Shown here piece after piece: positions 20,502 through 31,331 of a stretch of DNA of 64,000 nucleotides. The notes beneath the pieces were generated by a model. It was not told the DNA's origin, ran no database searches, and worked only from the letters and a program-made list of their open reading frames with translations. The first letter of the stretch is position 1. The number at the start of each line of letters is the position of its first letter. The position numbers and the translations under genes are program-made. The DNA is from Sophora flavescens (lineage: Eukaryota; Streptophyta; Magnoliopsida; Fabales; Fabaceae): NCBI GenBank assembly GCA_030762895.1, contig CM061067.1, positions 165,104,518-165,168,517 of the forward strand, read 5' to 3'.

Positions 20502-20827
20502 GGGTGCGTTTGGGAAAACAACTTAATTAAAAGCTTATCACATAAGACCTTATCACATGTGAGCTTATGCCATAAGCGCTTAAAGAAAGAAAAAGAAAGA
20601 AAGAGACATGAGAGGATTCGAATAGTGAAAAACATGGAGAGGGTGTTTAGTGCATAAGCTCTTGTGATAATTCCATAAGCTTCTCCCAGTAACTTATGAA
20701 AATAAGTCAAAAACTCCTTATGGGATGACATAAGTTATTTTTATAAGCTCTGCCAAACACACTGCATAAGAGCTTATGTCATCAGATAAGTCAAAAGGAG
20801 CTTAAATAAGCTCTTCCAAACGCCACC
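20502..20827. mobile_element. Tourist-like (PIF/Harbinger) MITE
   Basis: A 326-bp element with ends GGGTGCGTTTGG and CCAAACGCCACC, flanked by TTA at 20499-20501 and 20828-20830. The interior has inverted CATAAG/CTTATG motifs. The 3-bp TTA duplication is the signature of PIF/Harbinger transposition. Confidence 0.75.
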
Positions 20828-20830
20828 TTA

Positions 20831-21792
20831 GACATGTTGGGTTTGAGTGGCGGTGGGCCAGGGAGTGTAAAAGAGGATCTGACCCTCTTGTGTAGTCTAG
20901 TATTGATTTTTAAATTATAGTATTAGATTCCGGCTCCTCTATTTTTATGAGTTATGTTTTCAAATATATTTAAAAAAAAACTGAATATGCATGCACTAGA
21001 CACTTTTTAATAAGAGCTGTTAAGTTTTTTTTTTTCAAGTAAGATGTGTTTTTAAAGATAAAAATACTAAAAAATAAAAAGAAAAAATTATTTTGAATGG
21101 ATGTATTCTTTGGAACAAATTCTATTTTATGGATTTCAATCAACAAGAAAAAGTTAATCTGAGATCTCAAATTCAACGATATAATGATTTATATTAAAAA
21201 AAGAAATAGTTGAAAATTTTAGTTCTGATAGTTGATGACTTTAAAAGAATGAAGATAGAAACTTTAAATGTAGGTATGCTTTTCTTTTTTATGTTTTATT
21301 GTTACTTTATATTAATATGTTACCTTAAAACTTTGATAAAATTAAATATGATTCATGTGAATTTTAATTACATTATTTTAGCTAATAGTTAATCAAGTAG
21401 CATATTTTAATCAGGTCAAATATCGAAACAGAATTTCAAGTAATACAGATTAAACTTTCATATCACAGATTCAAACATTAATTAAATTTTTATTTTAAGT
21501 TTTAAAACTTTAATGCTACTTGGGAACCCTACAAGGCTACAAAAGTTTTAATAAACAAACTAAGAGTTTAACTTGTATGCATTGTTAGTATAAAGATTTG
21601 AAGAATGCTAACCAATATCTTTAAGGTACGACACCTTATCTTGGGACATCACATAATTACTCACGTGTGGAAATAAAAATCATAAATTGCTGGTTACTTT
21701 CGTAAAATAAAACTTTTAAGTAAACATCTTATCGCGAAAATGATGCTAATAATTTTTTTTTCTAAACACAGTGAACATAAACAAACATATAA

Positions 21793-21829
<37 letters not shown>

Positions 21830-21945
21830 TCAACAGTTAATACACGTTATATCACTACTAGGAGATCGAAAAAAGAGCCCTCATAAGGTTAGGCCATTCT
21901 CCACAAACTCAAGTCAGGAAAAATAAAGACATATGCATATATAGT
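20831..21945. other. AT-rich non-coding stretch with (AT)n microsatellite
   Basis: No supported gene. An (AT)n run lies at 21794-21826. ATAGT at 21941-21945 is the left target duplication of the copia element. The last 100 bases may be the distal end of the LTR continued at 51652, because the copia insertion separates the two. Confidence 0.55.
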
Positions 21946-21981
21946 TGAAGTTGGCACGGGCAAACACAAGAAGGGGGGTTG

Positions 21982-22641
21982 TGTAACACCCGGGTGCCGA
22001 TGAGGGCGGGGAGTGGTCGCCGGTGCAAGAAGGCACGGACAAGGAGCGGCTCCTGGCAGGATTCCAGGCGGAGGGACACATGAATGAACCGATTACACAC
22101 CCGAATGAGAGGGATCCTGAGACTGTGTAGGTATGGGACTATACAATTGAGGAAGGCTTATATGAATTGATTGGTACTACCTATACTAACAAGATGCATC
22201 TTCTTTTCGGTAGCCCATCACTTAATAACTCCACAGTTAAGCGAGCTTGACTTGGAAAAATTCTAGGATGGGTGACCTCCTGGGAAGTTTTCCCAGGAAG
22301 TGTCTAAGTGAGGACAAAGCACGCTGAAAAGACCCGGGTTGGTCTGTGGGGACAGTCGTCAATCCATAGAGCAGCCAGGGATGTTACAAATGGTATCAGA
22401 GAGGCACCTCTCCCAGGACGGTGTGGTTCGGGGACGAACCAAGCGGAAGCTGGTGGGCATGTAACACCCGGGTGCTGATGAGGGCGGGGAGTGGTCGCCG
22501 GTGCAAGAAGGCACGAACAAGGAGCAGCTCCTAACAGGCTTCCAGGCGGAGGGACACATGAATGAACCGATTACACACCTGAATGAGAGGGATCCTGAGA
22601 CTGTGTAGGTATGGGACTATACAGTTGAGGAAGGCTTATAT
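21982..22641 (+). mobile_element. Cassandra TRIM, left part, truncated
   Basis: First LTR 21982-22388 (TGTAACACCCGG to GGGATGTTACA), internal 22389-22459 with PBS TGGTATCAGAG at 22391, polypurine-like GCGGAAGCTGGTGGGCA, and a second LTR 22460-22641 cut off after GGCTTATAT. GGTTG at 21977-21981 matches 40750-40754, so the Cassandra at 40281-40749 is the other end of the same insertion. Confidence 0.88.
22212..22300 (+). repeat. 5S rRNA-derived core in Cassandra LTR
   Basis: AGTTAAGCGAGCTTGA (A-box region) and AGGATGGGTGACCTCCTGGG (C-box region) match the internal Pol III promoter of plant 5S rRNA. This is the known defining feature of Cassandra; it is not a functional 5S gene because the rest is diverged. 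Confidence 0.9.
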
Positions 22642-25600
22642 CTTAACTAACATAGATTACTTATTTACAAGACTAAAATTTGAAACAAAATCCTCTAACC
22701 TTTAGGGTTAGGGTTTCGGCCAAGGGCTGACTTTTAGGGTTCAAAATCCTAAAAATTTCTAATCATGATTAAGTCATAGATTAATGATCCTTGATTAACC
22801 TAAATCATGGATTAGTGACTAAACAACTAAAGTTGAAACTCAAAACTTCCTAACTCTTTTATACAAGGATTCGGCCTCAACATGTTCATAGGGTTAGGGT
22901 TCTTAGTTTAATAAACCAACTTGGATTTATTAAGCATACATACTAATAGCTTGATTAACAAGATCATTAATGAAAACTATGAACAAAAACTCTACCAAAC
23001 CTACTTTGATAGATTCGGCCAAGGCTAGGTTTTTAGGAAAGAAATTTTTTATTACATCATGCTCTTAGATTTAGATAATATGCATGATATCAAGAAGATA
23101 GAAAGTAGTTTCATCATCATTAGATTTTTCTAGAATTGATTATGACTTTTCAAAGTTCTAGGGTTAGAAACTTGAAAATGATGAACACATATGAAACAAA
23201 CTTTGAATCAAGAAACTTGCTAAAGAACATAGGCATGATTAAGGAAGAAGTTTAGGATTTACCTCTTGAAAATCAAAGACAAAGGAAATCCAAGAAACTT
23301 ACTTCACAAATCTAACACTAAAGGACTTATGAACTTTAGGGTTTTTCAACACAAAGGCAAAAGAAACTAAGTGAAAAGTGAGAGTATGGTATTTATAGAG
23401 CTTGCTTGCGCCATATTGGGAAGGATATAGAAGTGATGAGTTGTCTTGCTAAAAGGATTAAAATGCAAATACTTCCTAGGGACCATTTTGCAAAGATTCC
23501 AAAAGTTTAAGGACTAGTTTGCAATTTGTCAATAAATTGTCATGATGACTCTTTGCCACATTTAATGTGATCTTATCTTGACTAATTTGGGCTGATTTTA
23601 TGTCATACATATTTTTAAGAAAAATCATGAAGGTTGAAGAAAAATCAAGAATGTTGAAGAATGTTGAAGAACAAAGTAGAAGAATGGAGAACATTCTAGA
23701 AATCTTGGCTCATCCAAAAATAAATGAGGGCAGCCTTCAATCCCTCATGGGCTTAGTAAATTTGGGCTTGGATTCATTTTTGTGGGGCCCACTTAAATAT
23801 TTAAGCATTAAGCTTGACCTAGGAAACTTGTATAGTTGTTGATGAATCTGGGCAAGTATACCCAGTCGTGCAAGTAATACGGTGGTAAAACCGGTTATCG
23901 TATCCACGAGGATTGGATGTCAACTACCAATTCACAAGACTCAGCAAGTATCTAGACTAAACTTTTAATCAAGAGAAAGTAAAACAAACAAAAGAAAAGA
24001 AATAAAATCATTTTGTCTTTTTGGGAACTTTTGACAAACACTTGGCGTGCAGAAAGGATATGTTGGGACCAGACTTCACCAAACCTCTATTTCATGCAAT
24101 ATCAGGACTAGATACCTCCCATTCATGCTTCAGATATAAAAATCAATCCACTAAAATACTCAAACCCCGATTCCTCGGATGGCAAGAGCCTAAATCCCCT
24201 AATAGACCATAATTCCTTAGGTGGCCTAGATTAATGAATTTGCATTAAGATTAGGGATTACGCGGTTACTAGCAAACCTAACTCCATTCCTAGATGAAAG
24301 GGTTACTAGGTGATTAAATTCAGTTCCGGTTCTAATACGAACGTCCCCATTGCATACCAAAACACAAATCGAGTCATGGGGGTGCTAGCCACAACAAGCA
24401 TTAAGCACAGAAAATTAATCACTAATATGAAGACATGAACATAGAATAATCAGTCAAGATAAATACATAATCAATCAGTTTGGCTACATCTAATCCCAAC
24501 AACAGGGATTTAATTACTCATAAACAGAGAATACAAAGGGAAAGAGAGAAGGGATGAAGCAAACTCCATAGAAGGATCCTCCAATCTTCTTTCAGTCCCA
24601 GAGCAAGGAAAACATCCCCTTCAGGGCTTGAACCCTCTTCCAGCCGCGGTCTCCAAGTCTGCCTCCAATCCTCCAAGAGACCCCTTCAATTCTGCCCTAA
24701 AACAGCAACTTATACCAATCAGTTCTGCGCTCGCTCTCGAGGCGAATGGTTCCTCGCGAGGCGAATATTAAAATCTGCTGTTGCTGAGAAATGGGCTCTC
24801 GCGAGGCGAGAGTGGCTTCGCGTCGCGAGCCGGTAAAATGGTTCTCCAATATGCCCGTGAGGAGCATCATGGCCTGAGCGTGATGGCTTCTGGTTTCCAG
24901 ACTCGCGAGGCGAGACAAGGTTCGCGAGGCGAACCAGAAAGACTTGCATTTTCTGGAACAGTCAGCTTTCAGGGTCACGAGGTGAATCCAGTCTCGCGGG
25001 GCGAATATCCAGAATTCTGCTTGGCTCAATTTCTTCTCTTTTCAGGCTCTATATTCTTCCAAGCTTTATTATGGCCAAATCTACACAGTTTTCCTTAAGT
25101 TCCTGCAAAATAACACCAAGAAACCGCTTCACCCGTTCCAAGGGAAAAACTAATAAAAACCAAATAAAGAATGCCTAATCTATATGAAAAATGCATGCAA
25201 AAGTATATAGAAAATATGATGTAAAATCACATTATCAGTAGTTTCAAATAGGCTTTATGAAATCAATCCATGAACTAGAAAATTTTGGGCTTCAAAGCCA
25301 CGACCATTAGAGATTGGGAACAAGGATTCTAGCCCAATTCACTTGAAAAAAACTTAGAAACTAATTTAGGGACAAAAGGGTAATTAACAGAAAGTTCAGG
25401 GACTTAAGCGTCAAATTACTAAATTTTCACTTTAACCCTGAAAAACCTTCTAGACTTAAAAATATGATTCATACCCTTGAATCATCTCAAAATCATAAGA
25501 TAAACCCTCTATCGGCTCTTAGAAACTTCAAAATCCCCTTCGTCGTCTACCCGATTACGTGTTCCGCCCGTAATACGTAAATTATTTTTTTCTTTTTTTC

Positions 25601-25889
25601 TGAAAAAATTCTAAAAATACAGAATTGTATAAAATAAAATACTAAACTTAAGTCTTTCATTCATGAATTAAAATTAGGTCTTTTGAGCAGTATTATTGTA
25701 CTGTCAATGAAATTCGCGGGCCGGGTTTCGCCTGACTTTCCAACCTAAATTTTAATCGTAGTTTCCTACATTCAAGTAGGATTGAGTAGTAAACTCCGTT
25801 TATTTAAAATAATTTTATAAAACTCAAATAAATTTATAAACATAATATGTACTACTGTTATTTAAAACAGTGAAATACAGGGTGTTACA
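22642..25889 (-). repeat. Tekay-like 3' LTR, truncated, split by a solo LTR
   Basis: After removal of 23837-25237 and one 5-bp duplication, the stretch aligns with 37768-39621 nearly base for base. It ends (plus strand) GGGTGTTACA at 25889 followed by the polypurine tract complement. The distal about 1.8 kb of the LTR is missing at the junction with the Cassandra. A TATA box (CTATAAATAC on the minus strand) is at 23389-23398. Confidence 0.88.
23837..25237 (-). repeat. Solo LTR inserted in the Tekay-like LTR
   Basis: The 1401-bp insertion is absent from the sister LTR at 38970. It starts TGTTGATGAATC and ends CACATTATCA. Flanks ATAGT (23832-23836) and GTAGT (25238-25242) are a 5-bp duplication with one mutation; the empty site reads ATAGT. 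On the minus strand it has a TCGCCTCGCGA array, TATAAG and CTGTTTTAGGGCAGAA, the same core as in the LTRs of the element at 31332-36613, so it belongs to a related family. Confidence 0.85.
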
Positions 25890-25911
25890 TTACTACCCCA
25901 CTTAAAAAAAA
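25890..25911 (-). other. Polypurine tract of Tekay-like element
   Basis: Minus strand reads A-rich, then AAGTGGGGTAGTAA immediately before the 3' LTR start TGTAACACCC. Confidence 0.8.
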
Positions 25912-25933
25912 TCGTCCTCGAAATTTACATACT

Positions 25934-28681
25934 TCAGAAAAGATGTGGATATCGTTGTTGCATATCTGCTTCACGTTCCCAAGTAGCATCTCCAGTAGTT
26001 TCATCCCATATGACCTTAACCAAAGGAATTGTATCTGCTATCCTTACAGGTAGAGCCTCATACTCTAGATTCTCTCGCAGTTGTATAGACTCAGACTCAA
26101 TAACATGTGAAGGATTAGGATAATATTTTCTCAACTGAGACACGTGAAAGACGTCATGAAGGTTAGCAAGGTTAGGTGGTAAAGCAATATGATAAGCTAC
26201 TGGACCAATCCTTCGAATAATCTGGAAAGGTCCTATGAATCTAGGAGTAAGTTTTCTAGTTTTGATAGCCCTGCCAATTCCGGTCTTCGGAGTGACTCTC
26301 AAAAACACATGATCTCCCTCCTGGAATTCTAAAGGTCTCCTTCTCTTGTTACTGTAGCTCCTTTGCCTATCATGTGCTTCCTTCATCTTTTCCCTTATCT
26401 TCCTAACTTGTTCCGTAGTCTGTTGCACCACATCTGGATCCAAGACTTGATTTTCACCAATCTCATACCAACATAACAGTGTCCTACACTTCCTACCATA
26501 CAAAGCCTCATATGGTGCCATCCCTATACTACTGTGAAAACTATTGTTGTAAGTAAATTCAATCAATGGCAAGAACTCATCCCAACTGCCAGTGTGTTCC
26601 AAAACACAAGCTCTTAAAAGGTCCTCCAATGATTGAATCGTCCTTTGTGACTGTCCATCCGTTTGGGGATGATAAGCAGAACTTATCCTCAACTTGGTCC
26701 CTAAAGCATGGTGCAATTGTTTCCAAAATCTAGATGTAAATATAGGATCTCGGTCTGAAACAATGCTCGATGGCACACCATGCAACCTAACAACTTCTTT
26801 GATGTAGATTTGGGTCAACTTCTCCACACTATAGCTTCCCCCCATAGGTAAGAAGTGATCACACTTCGTCAACCTATCAATGATAACCCAAATCGCATCA
26901 TGTCTCTTAGGAGTTTGTGGTAATCCAACCACAAAATCCATAGCTATACTATCCCATTTCCATTCTGGAATATCTAATGATTGCAATAAACCAGCTGGCT
27001 TTTGATGCTCTATCTTAGCCTTCTGACACACCAAGCAATATAAAACATACTCTGCTACCTCTTTCTTCATCCTCGCCCACCAAAACAATTTCTTTAAATC
27101 CTGATACATTTTAGTAGATCCAGGATGAATACTCAACTTACTCTTATGTGCTTCTTCTAAGATCAACTTCCTAAGTTCTAAATCCTCGGGCACACATATT
27201 CTATCCCTAAACCTCAGTACACCATTTGTTCCTCTACTAAACTCAGAATTTTTTCCTTCATCTATTCTTCTACTTATCTCCTGTAAATATGGATCCTGAG
27301 CCTGTTTATCCTTAAGATCTCTCATAAAATCACTACTAATAGCGATCATACCTAAGCAAATTTTATCCTCAACCAACTCCATTCCTAAGTTCAAATATCT
27401 GAACTGTTCCAGTAATTCCAACTCTTTAACCATCATTGCGGACACATGCAATGATTTCCTACTCAAGGCATCCGCTACTACATTCGCCTTCCCAGGATGG
27501 TATAGTAAATCAAACTCATAATCTTTGATAAACTCCATCCATCTTCGTTGTCTCATATTCAACTCCTTTTGGTCGAAAAGATACTTCAGAATTTTATGGT
27601 CACTATAAACATTAAATTTTGCTCCATATAGAAAGTGTCGCCATATTTTTAATGCAAACACTATGGCTGCTAATTCCAAATCATGAGTCGGGTAGTTCCT
27701 CTCATGAATTCTCAATTGTTGGGAAGCATAAGCCACCACTCTTCCCTCTTGCATTAGAACACAACCTAAACCTTGGTATGACGCATCACAGTATACGTCA
27801 AACTGTCCTAATGGATCCGGTAAAGTCAACACAGGTGATGTAGTCAACCTTTCCTTCAGCTTTTGGAAACTCTGCTCACAGTTGTCCGTCCATACAAAAG
27901 CTGTATTTTTCCTCGTCAACTCCGTCATAGACAACGCAATCTTCGAGAAACCCTCTATAAACCTCCGATAATATCCAGCTAACCCTAGAAAGCTTCGTAC
28001 TTCACTTACTGACTTAGGTCGTTCCCATTTAAGAAGTGCATCAACCTTTGCCGGATCTACTGCTATACCTTCCTTGTTGATCGCATGTCCAAGAAATTGG
28101 ACTTCTTTCATCCAAAACTCACACTTGGAAAGTTTTGCATAAAGCTGCCTATCCTTCAAAACTTGCAGCACTATCCTTAAATGTTTATCATGATCTTCCC
28201 ATGTACGAGAATAGATAAGGATGTCATCGATGAATACAACAACAAACTTATCAAGATACGGTATAAATATCCGGTTCATATAATCCATGAACACTGCTGG
28301 CGCGTTAGTCACACCGAACGGCTTGACTAAATACTCATAATGTCCATACCTTGTTCTAAAAGCCGTTTTTAGTATATCTTCCTTCTTTACTCTAATCTGA
28401 TGGTATCCAGATCTCAAATCAATCTTGGAAAATACTGCGGCTCCTTTCAATTGATCCATCAGATCATCTATCCTAGGCAACGGATACTTATTCCTAATTG
28501 TTACCTTGTTTAACTGTCTATAATCCGTGCACAACCTAGCACTTCCATCTTTCTTCTTAACAAACAACACCGGAGCTCCCCATGGTGACACACTCGGCCT
28601 TATGAACTCTTTTCCCAACATATCATCCAACTGTTTCTTCAACTCCGCCAATTCTATAGGTGACATCCGATAAGGCGCCAT
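25934..28681 (-). CDS. Tekay-like chromovirus pol: RT, RNase H, integrase, chromodomain
   Basis: A 915-residue frame. RT lies at about 1-180 (catalytic FIDDILIYS), RNase H at about 290-410 (FDVYCDASYQGLG, YSDHKILKYL, NVVADALSRK), and the integrase zinc finger at about 510-560. The integrase core follows (MDFVVGLP, VSDRDPIF), then GPFQIIRRIGPVAYHIALP, and a C-terminal chromodomain-like segment ending RYPHLF, as in Tekay/Del chromoviruses. The third catalytic integrase residue is Gln (DGQSQRTIQ), where the family has Glu, exactly 35 residues after the second Asp. Compared with the partial copy at 39668, 27 bases are missing before the chromodomain (near 26028). The frame is in phase with the protease, separated by TGA at 28691-28693. 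Confidence 0.93.
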   Translation of the reverse strand: MAPYRMSPIELAELKKQLDDMLGKEFIRPSVSPWGAPVLFVKKKDGSARLCTDYRQLNKVTIRNKYPLPRIDDLMDQLKGAAVFSKIDLRSGYHQIRVKKEDILKTAFRTRYGHYEYLVKPFGVTNAPAVFMDYMNRIFIPYLDKFVVVFIDDILIYSRTWEDHDKHLRIVLQVLKDRQLYAKLSKCEFWMKEVQFLGHAINKEGIAVDPAKVDALLKWERPKSVSEVRSFLGLAGYYRRFIEGFSKIALSMTELTRKNTAFVWTDNCEQSFQKLKERLTTSPVLTLPDPLGQFDVYCDASYQGLGCVLMQEGRVVAYASQQLRIHERNYPTHDLELAAIVFALKIWRHFLYGAKFNVYSDHKILKYLFDQKELNMRQRRWMEFIKDYEFDLLYHPGKANVVADALSRKSLHVSAMMVKELELLEQFRYLNLGMELVEDKICLGMIAISSDFMRDLKDKQAQDPYLQEISRRIDEGKNSEFSRGTNGVLRFRDRICVPEDLELRKLILEEAHKSKLSIHPGSTKMYQDLKKLFWWARMKKEVAEYVLYCLVCQKAKIEHQKPAGLLQSLDIPEWKWDSIAMDFVVGLPQTPKRHDAIWVIIDRLTKCDHFLPMGGSYSVEKLTQIYIKEVVRLHGVPSSIVSDRDPIFTSRFWKQLHHALGTKLRISSAYHPQTDGQSQRTIQSLEDLLRACVLEHTGSWDEFLPLIEFTYNNSFHSSIGMAPYEALYGRKCRTLLCWYEIGENQVLDPDVVQQTTEQVRKIREKMKEAHDRQRSYSNKRRRPLEFQEGDHVFLRVTPKTGIGRAIKTRKLTPRFIGPFQIIRRIGPVAYHIALPPNLANLHDVFHVSQLRKYYPNPSHVIESESIQLRENLEYEALPVRIADTIPLVKVIWDETTGDATWEREADMQQRYPHLF

Positions 28682-28690
28682 AGATATAGG

Positions 28691-29332
28691 TCATGTCCCT
28701 AGTACAAGATCTATGGTGAATTCCACTTCTCGTTCTGGTTGTAAACCTGGAACGTCGGGAGGGAAAACTTCAGGAAACTCTCTCACGATAGGCATAGAAT
28801 CTATACTAGGGGTCTCAATAGTTTCCACCGCGAACAGCATCGCGTACTGCCGAGAATCGTCACTCCTCATGGATACTCCTTTATTGGCAGTGACTATACT
28901 AGAAGACTCAAGAAATGATAAGGTCTTACTAGAACAGTCTAGCATTACATGGTTAGCCGAAAGCCAATCCATGCCAAGAATAACATCTATCTGTTGCATA
29001 GGCAAACAGACAAGGTCTACTATAAATGTCCTATTCTCAATTACAGTAGGACACTGTAAACAAATAGACATAGTAGTCAAAGGATTACTAGTTGGAGTAG
29101 ATATTGTAAGGGTATAAGGTAATTGAGAAACAGTTAATTTTAATTGATCCACACACTCATACGAAATAAATGAATGTGTAGCGCCTGAGTCAAATAACAC
29201 GTACGATAGTCTACCAGCTATCAAACACATACCTTGTATAAGATCAGCAGATTGAAAGGATTCAGCTCCCTTCACGGTAAATACTCTTCCAGTGGTCTGA
29301 GGTCTTGCTCCCTGTTGCCCTGCTGATGTAAC
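28691..29332 (-). CDS. Tekay-like protease region
   Basis: Retropepsin-type active site in VLFDSGATHSF and the second conserved block VILGMDWLS are present, followed by the FPEVFPPDVPGL segment that precedes RT in chromoviruses. It opens after TGA at 29333-29335 (probably a mutated CGA) and closes at TGA 28691-28693. Both stops are in the pol frame, so one polyprotein has been interrupted. Confidence 0.88.
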   Translation of the reverse strand, partial: VTSAGQQGARPQTTGRVFTVKGAESFQSADLIQGMCLIAGRLSYVLFDSGATHSFISYECVDQLKLTVSQLPYTLTISTPTSNPLTTMSICLQCPTVIENRTFIVDLVCLPMQQIDVILGMDWLSANHVMLDCSSKTLSFLESSSIVTANKGVSMRSDDSRQYAMLFAVETIETPSIDSMPIVREFPEVFPPDVPGLQPEREVEFTIDLVLGT

Positions 29333-29424
29333 TCATCTCCCAGTTCCACCCCTATTGCCTCCATTTCCTCTTCCTGCAGCTATCGGCGGTCGCCTAGCCT
29401 GCTGTCTGCAATCTCGGGCCATAT

Positions 29425-29533
29425 GATCTATTTTCCCACAGTGAAAACAACTAGGTCGCTCCATGCAGTCTCTAAGATAATGCGGTCCTCCACATCTGAA
29501 ATAAGAGAAACCTTGCTGCTGTTGACCAGCTCT
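29425..29533 (-). pseudogene. Tekay-like gag zinc knuckles, frameshifted
   Basis: In the pol frame the sequence encodes two adjacent CCHC-type knuckles: CFHCGKIDHMARDC is complete, while the first (YFRCGGPHYLRDC) has Tyr where its first Cys is expected. The knuckles are out of frame with upstream gag because of heptamer repeats at about 29538-29572. Confidence 0.75.
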
Positions 29534-29537
29534 AACC

Positions 29538-29572
29538 CTTTAGTCTTTAGTCTTTGGTCTTTAGTCTTGAGT
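29538..29572. repeat. CTTTAGT heptamer repeat in gag
   Basis: Four to five tandem near-copies of CTTTAGT/CTTTGGT/CTTGAGT. The expansion coincides with the gag frameshift. Confidence 0.75.
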
Positions 29573-30461
29573 GTCCTGCCTTTGGTCGGGCATACGGTCT
29601 CTGTCTCCATTGAGAGTTACTACCTCCTCGCCTCTGAAAACCCGGTCGAGTAGGACCCCCACTTCTTAATTGTTTCTGCTCATTAGCCAGCCTCTGATCT
29701 AGACTTTCGATCGCGCTGCATCGTTCCACTAGCTCTGGAAAACTCTGGATATCAAGAGATACTATAGCCCTCTGGAGTTCATGTCGGAGTCCTTCCTCAA
29801 ACCTTCTACATTGCCAATCTTCATCTAGGAATATCTGATAAAATTCAGAATACTTAATCAGAGCCTCGAATCGTGATGCATAATCACCAACGGTCATGTT
29901 GCCTTGTTTGAGACTCATGAATTCCCTTTCTTTTTCGCGTCGAACTAGACGCGGAAAATACTTCTCAAAGAAGCAGTCACTAAACAGCTGTCAGTTGATA
30001 ACTCTGCCTTCGGTATCCAGCAATCTTCGCTTGCCTCTCCACCAAGACTCTGCTCCTCCAGTTAGCATGAAGGCAGCATACGTCACTTTCCTATCCTCTC
30101 TGCAGCGCATGGTATCGAATATCTTCTCGATATCTTGTATCCACCTTTCTGCCTTCTCTGGATCATATTCTCCTCGGAATTGGGGTGGCTTCCCTTTCAA
30201 AAAAGTAGCCATTCCGGCATCTTCAGCTGCGGCAGCTCTCCTTTGATTCTGTTGTTCCTGTTGTTCTTTGTTCATCTGTAGAATCTCAGCATTCTGCTGT
30301 GTTTGTAACAACAGGGCAGTAACTATGTTTTTCATGGTATCTTGAGTCTCATATGACTCTCCTCCACTTCCGGTATGATTATTTTCCACATTGTTATCTC
30401 CAACAATTCTTTCAGGTGTTCTATCTTCACTGACGATCGGACGTCCTCTTCCACGAGCCAT
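29547..30461 (-). pseudogene. Tekay-like gag, one internal TGA
   Basis: The likely start ATG is at 30459-30461 (MARGRGRP). The capsid part contains FRGEYDPEKAERWIQDIEKIF, AAFMLTGGAESWW, FFEKYFPRLVRREKE-type helices and RFEEGLRHELQ, all typical of chromovirus gag. TGA at 29991-29993 lies between GRVIN and QLFSDC, where Trp is usual, so TGG to TGA is likely. Reading frame continues in the same phase on both sides. The C-terminal part becomes basic and then frameshifts at the heptamer repeat. Confidence 0.87.
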
Positions 30462-30672
30462 GATTATGTAAAAGAAATCATTCGCTCTTATCAGTATGAC
30501 ATATAATACCACATAGACAAGTATATAAATACCATATGCCACACTAATGTTATTTTTCGCATCGGATTCGGACACGCTACCCATCTTCTAAGCATAATTA
30601 AAGTCCGATGTGGACTCAACTAGACACAGCCAGTAACAACATCCTAAACCTCACAGTCCGATTAGAATCGAA

Positions 30673-30686
30673 CTGCTCTGATACCA
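30673..30686 (-). other. Primer-binding site of Tekay-like element
   Basis: TGGTATCAGAGCAG on the minus strand, complementary to the 3' end of initiator tRNA-Met, five bases inside the LTR end at 30692. Confidence 0.85.
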
Positions 30687-31331
30687 CCAAATGAGACACC
30701 CAGTTGTGCCCCATTGTATTATTACATTAAATCCTTAATTTTTTACTAACTTAATCGCGCTTATCGTTGAAAAATACGTAAAAATTAAAAACTTAATTAA
30801 TAATCAGATAACTTCTACAAATACATACCACACCAAACTATTTTACATAAATACACACATAAGTATCCTTTATTTTACACAACTTGCTTATAACTAACGG
30901 AAAATAAAACATCTTATGTGACTCACTGGCCCTAAACTTACTACGCTACATTATCAGGATCAATAGGTGGTTCTTCAGCGTCAACTTCATACGGAACGCC
31001 GTTCAGCTCTTCAACAATCTCCGTCTCGTATGGGGTTCCATCCATCTCCTCCATAACATAGTCGTCCATATGGTCTTCTAATGTAACAAAGTAGACATAC
31101 ACCAAAAATACAGAAATAGGGAGATAAAAAACAGTTCTATCATCATAAGTGGAAAAGATTCGTAGCATATAATACAATAACGGTCACAAACATGCATCAC
31201 TCACAATTTACAATCATCCATACTTTATAACATCATCCTCTACCCTTAAACTCATGCAACTAAACCTTTATGCTGACGTGGCCACTACTACTCCTGTCAT
31301 ACATCCCTCGTTAGGGATGCCAGTCAGTCGT

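Noticed and set aside
21855..21864. CACTACTAGG as the end of another CACTA element
   Set aside because: No matching inverted end or subterminal repeats were found nearby.
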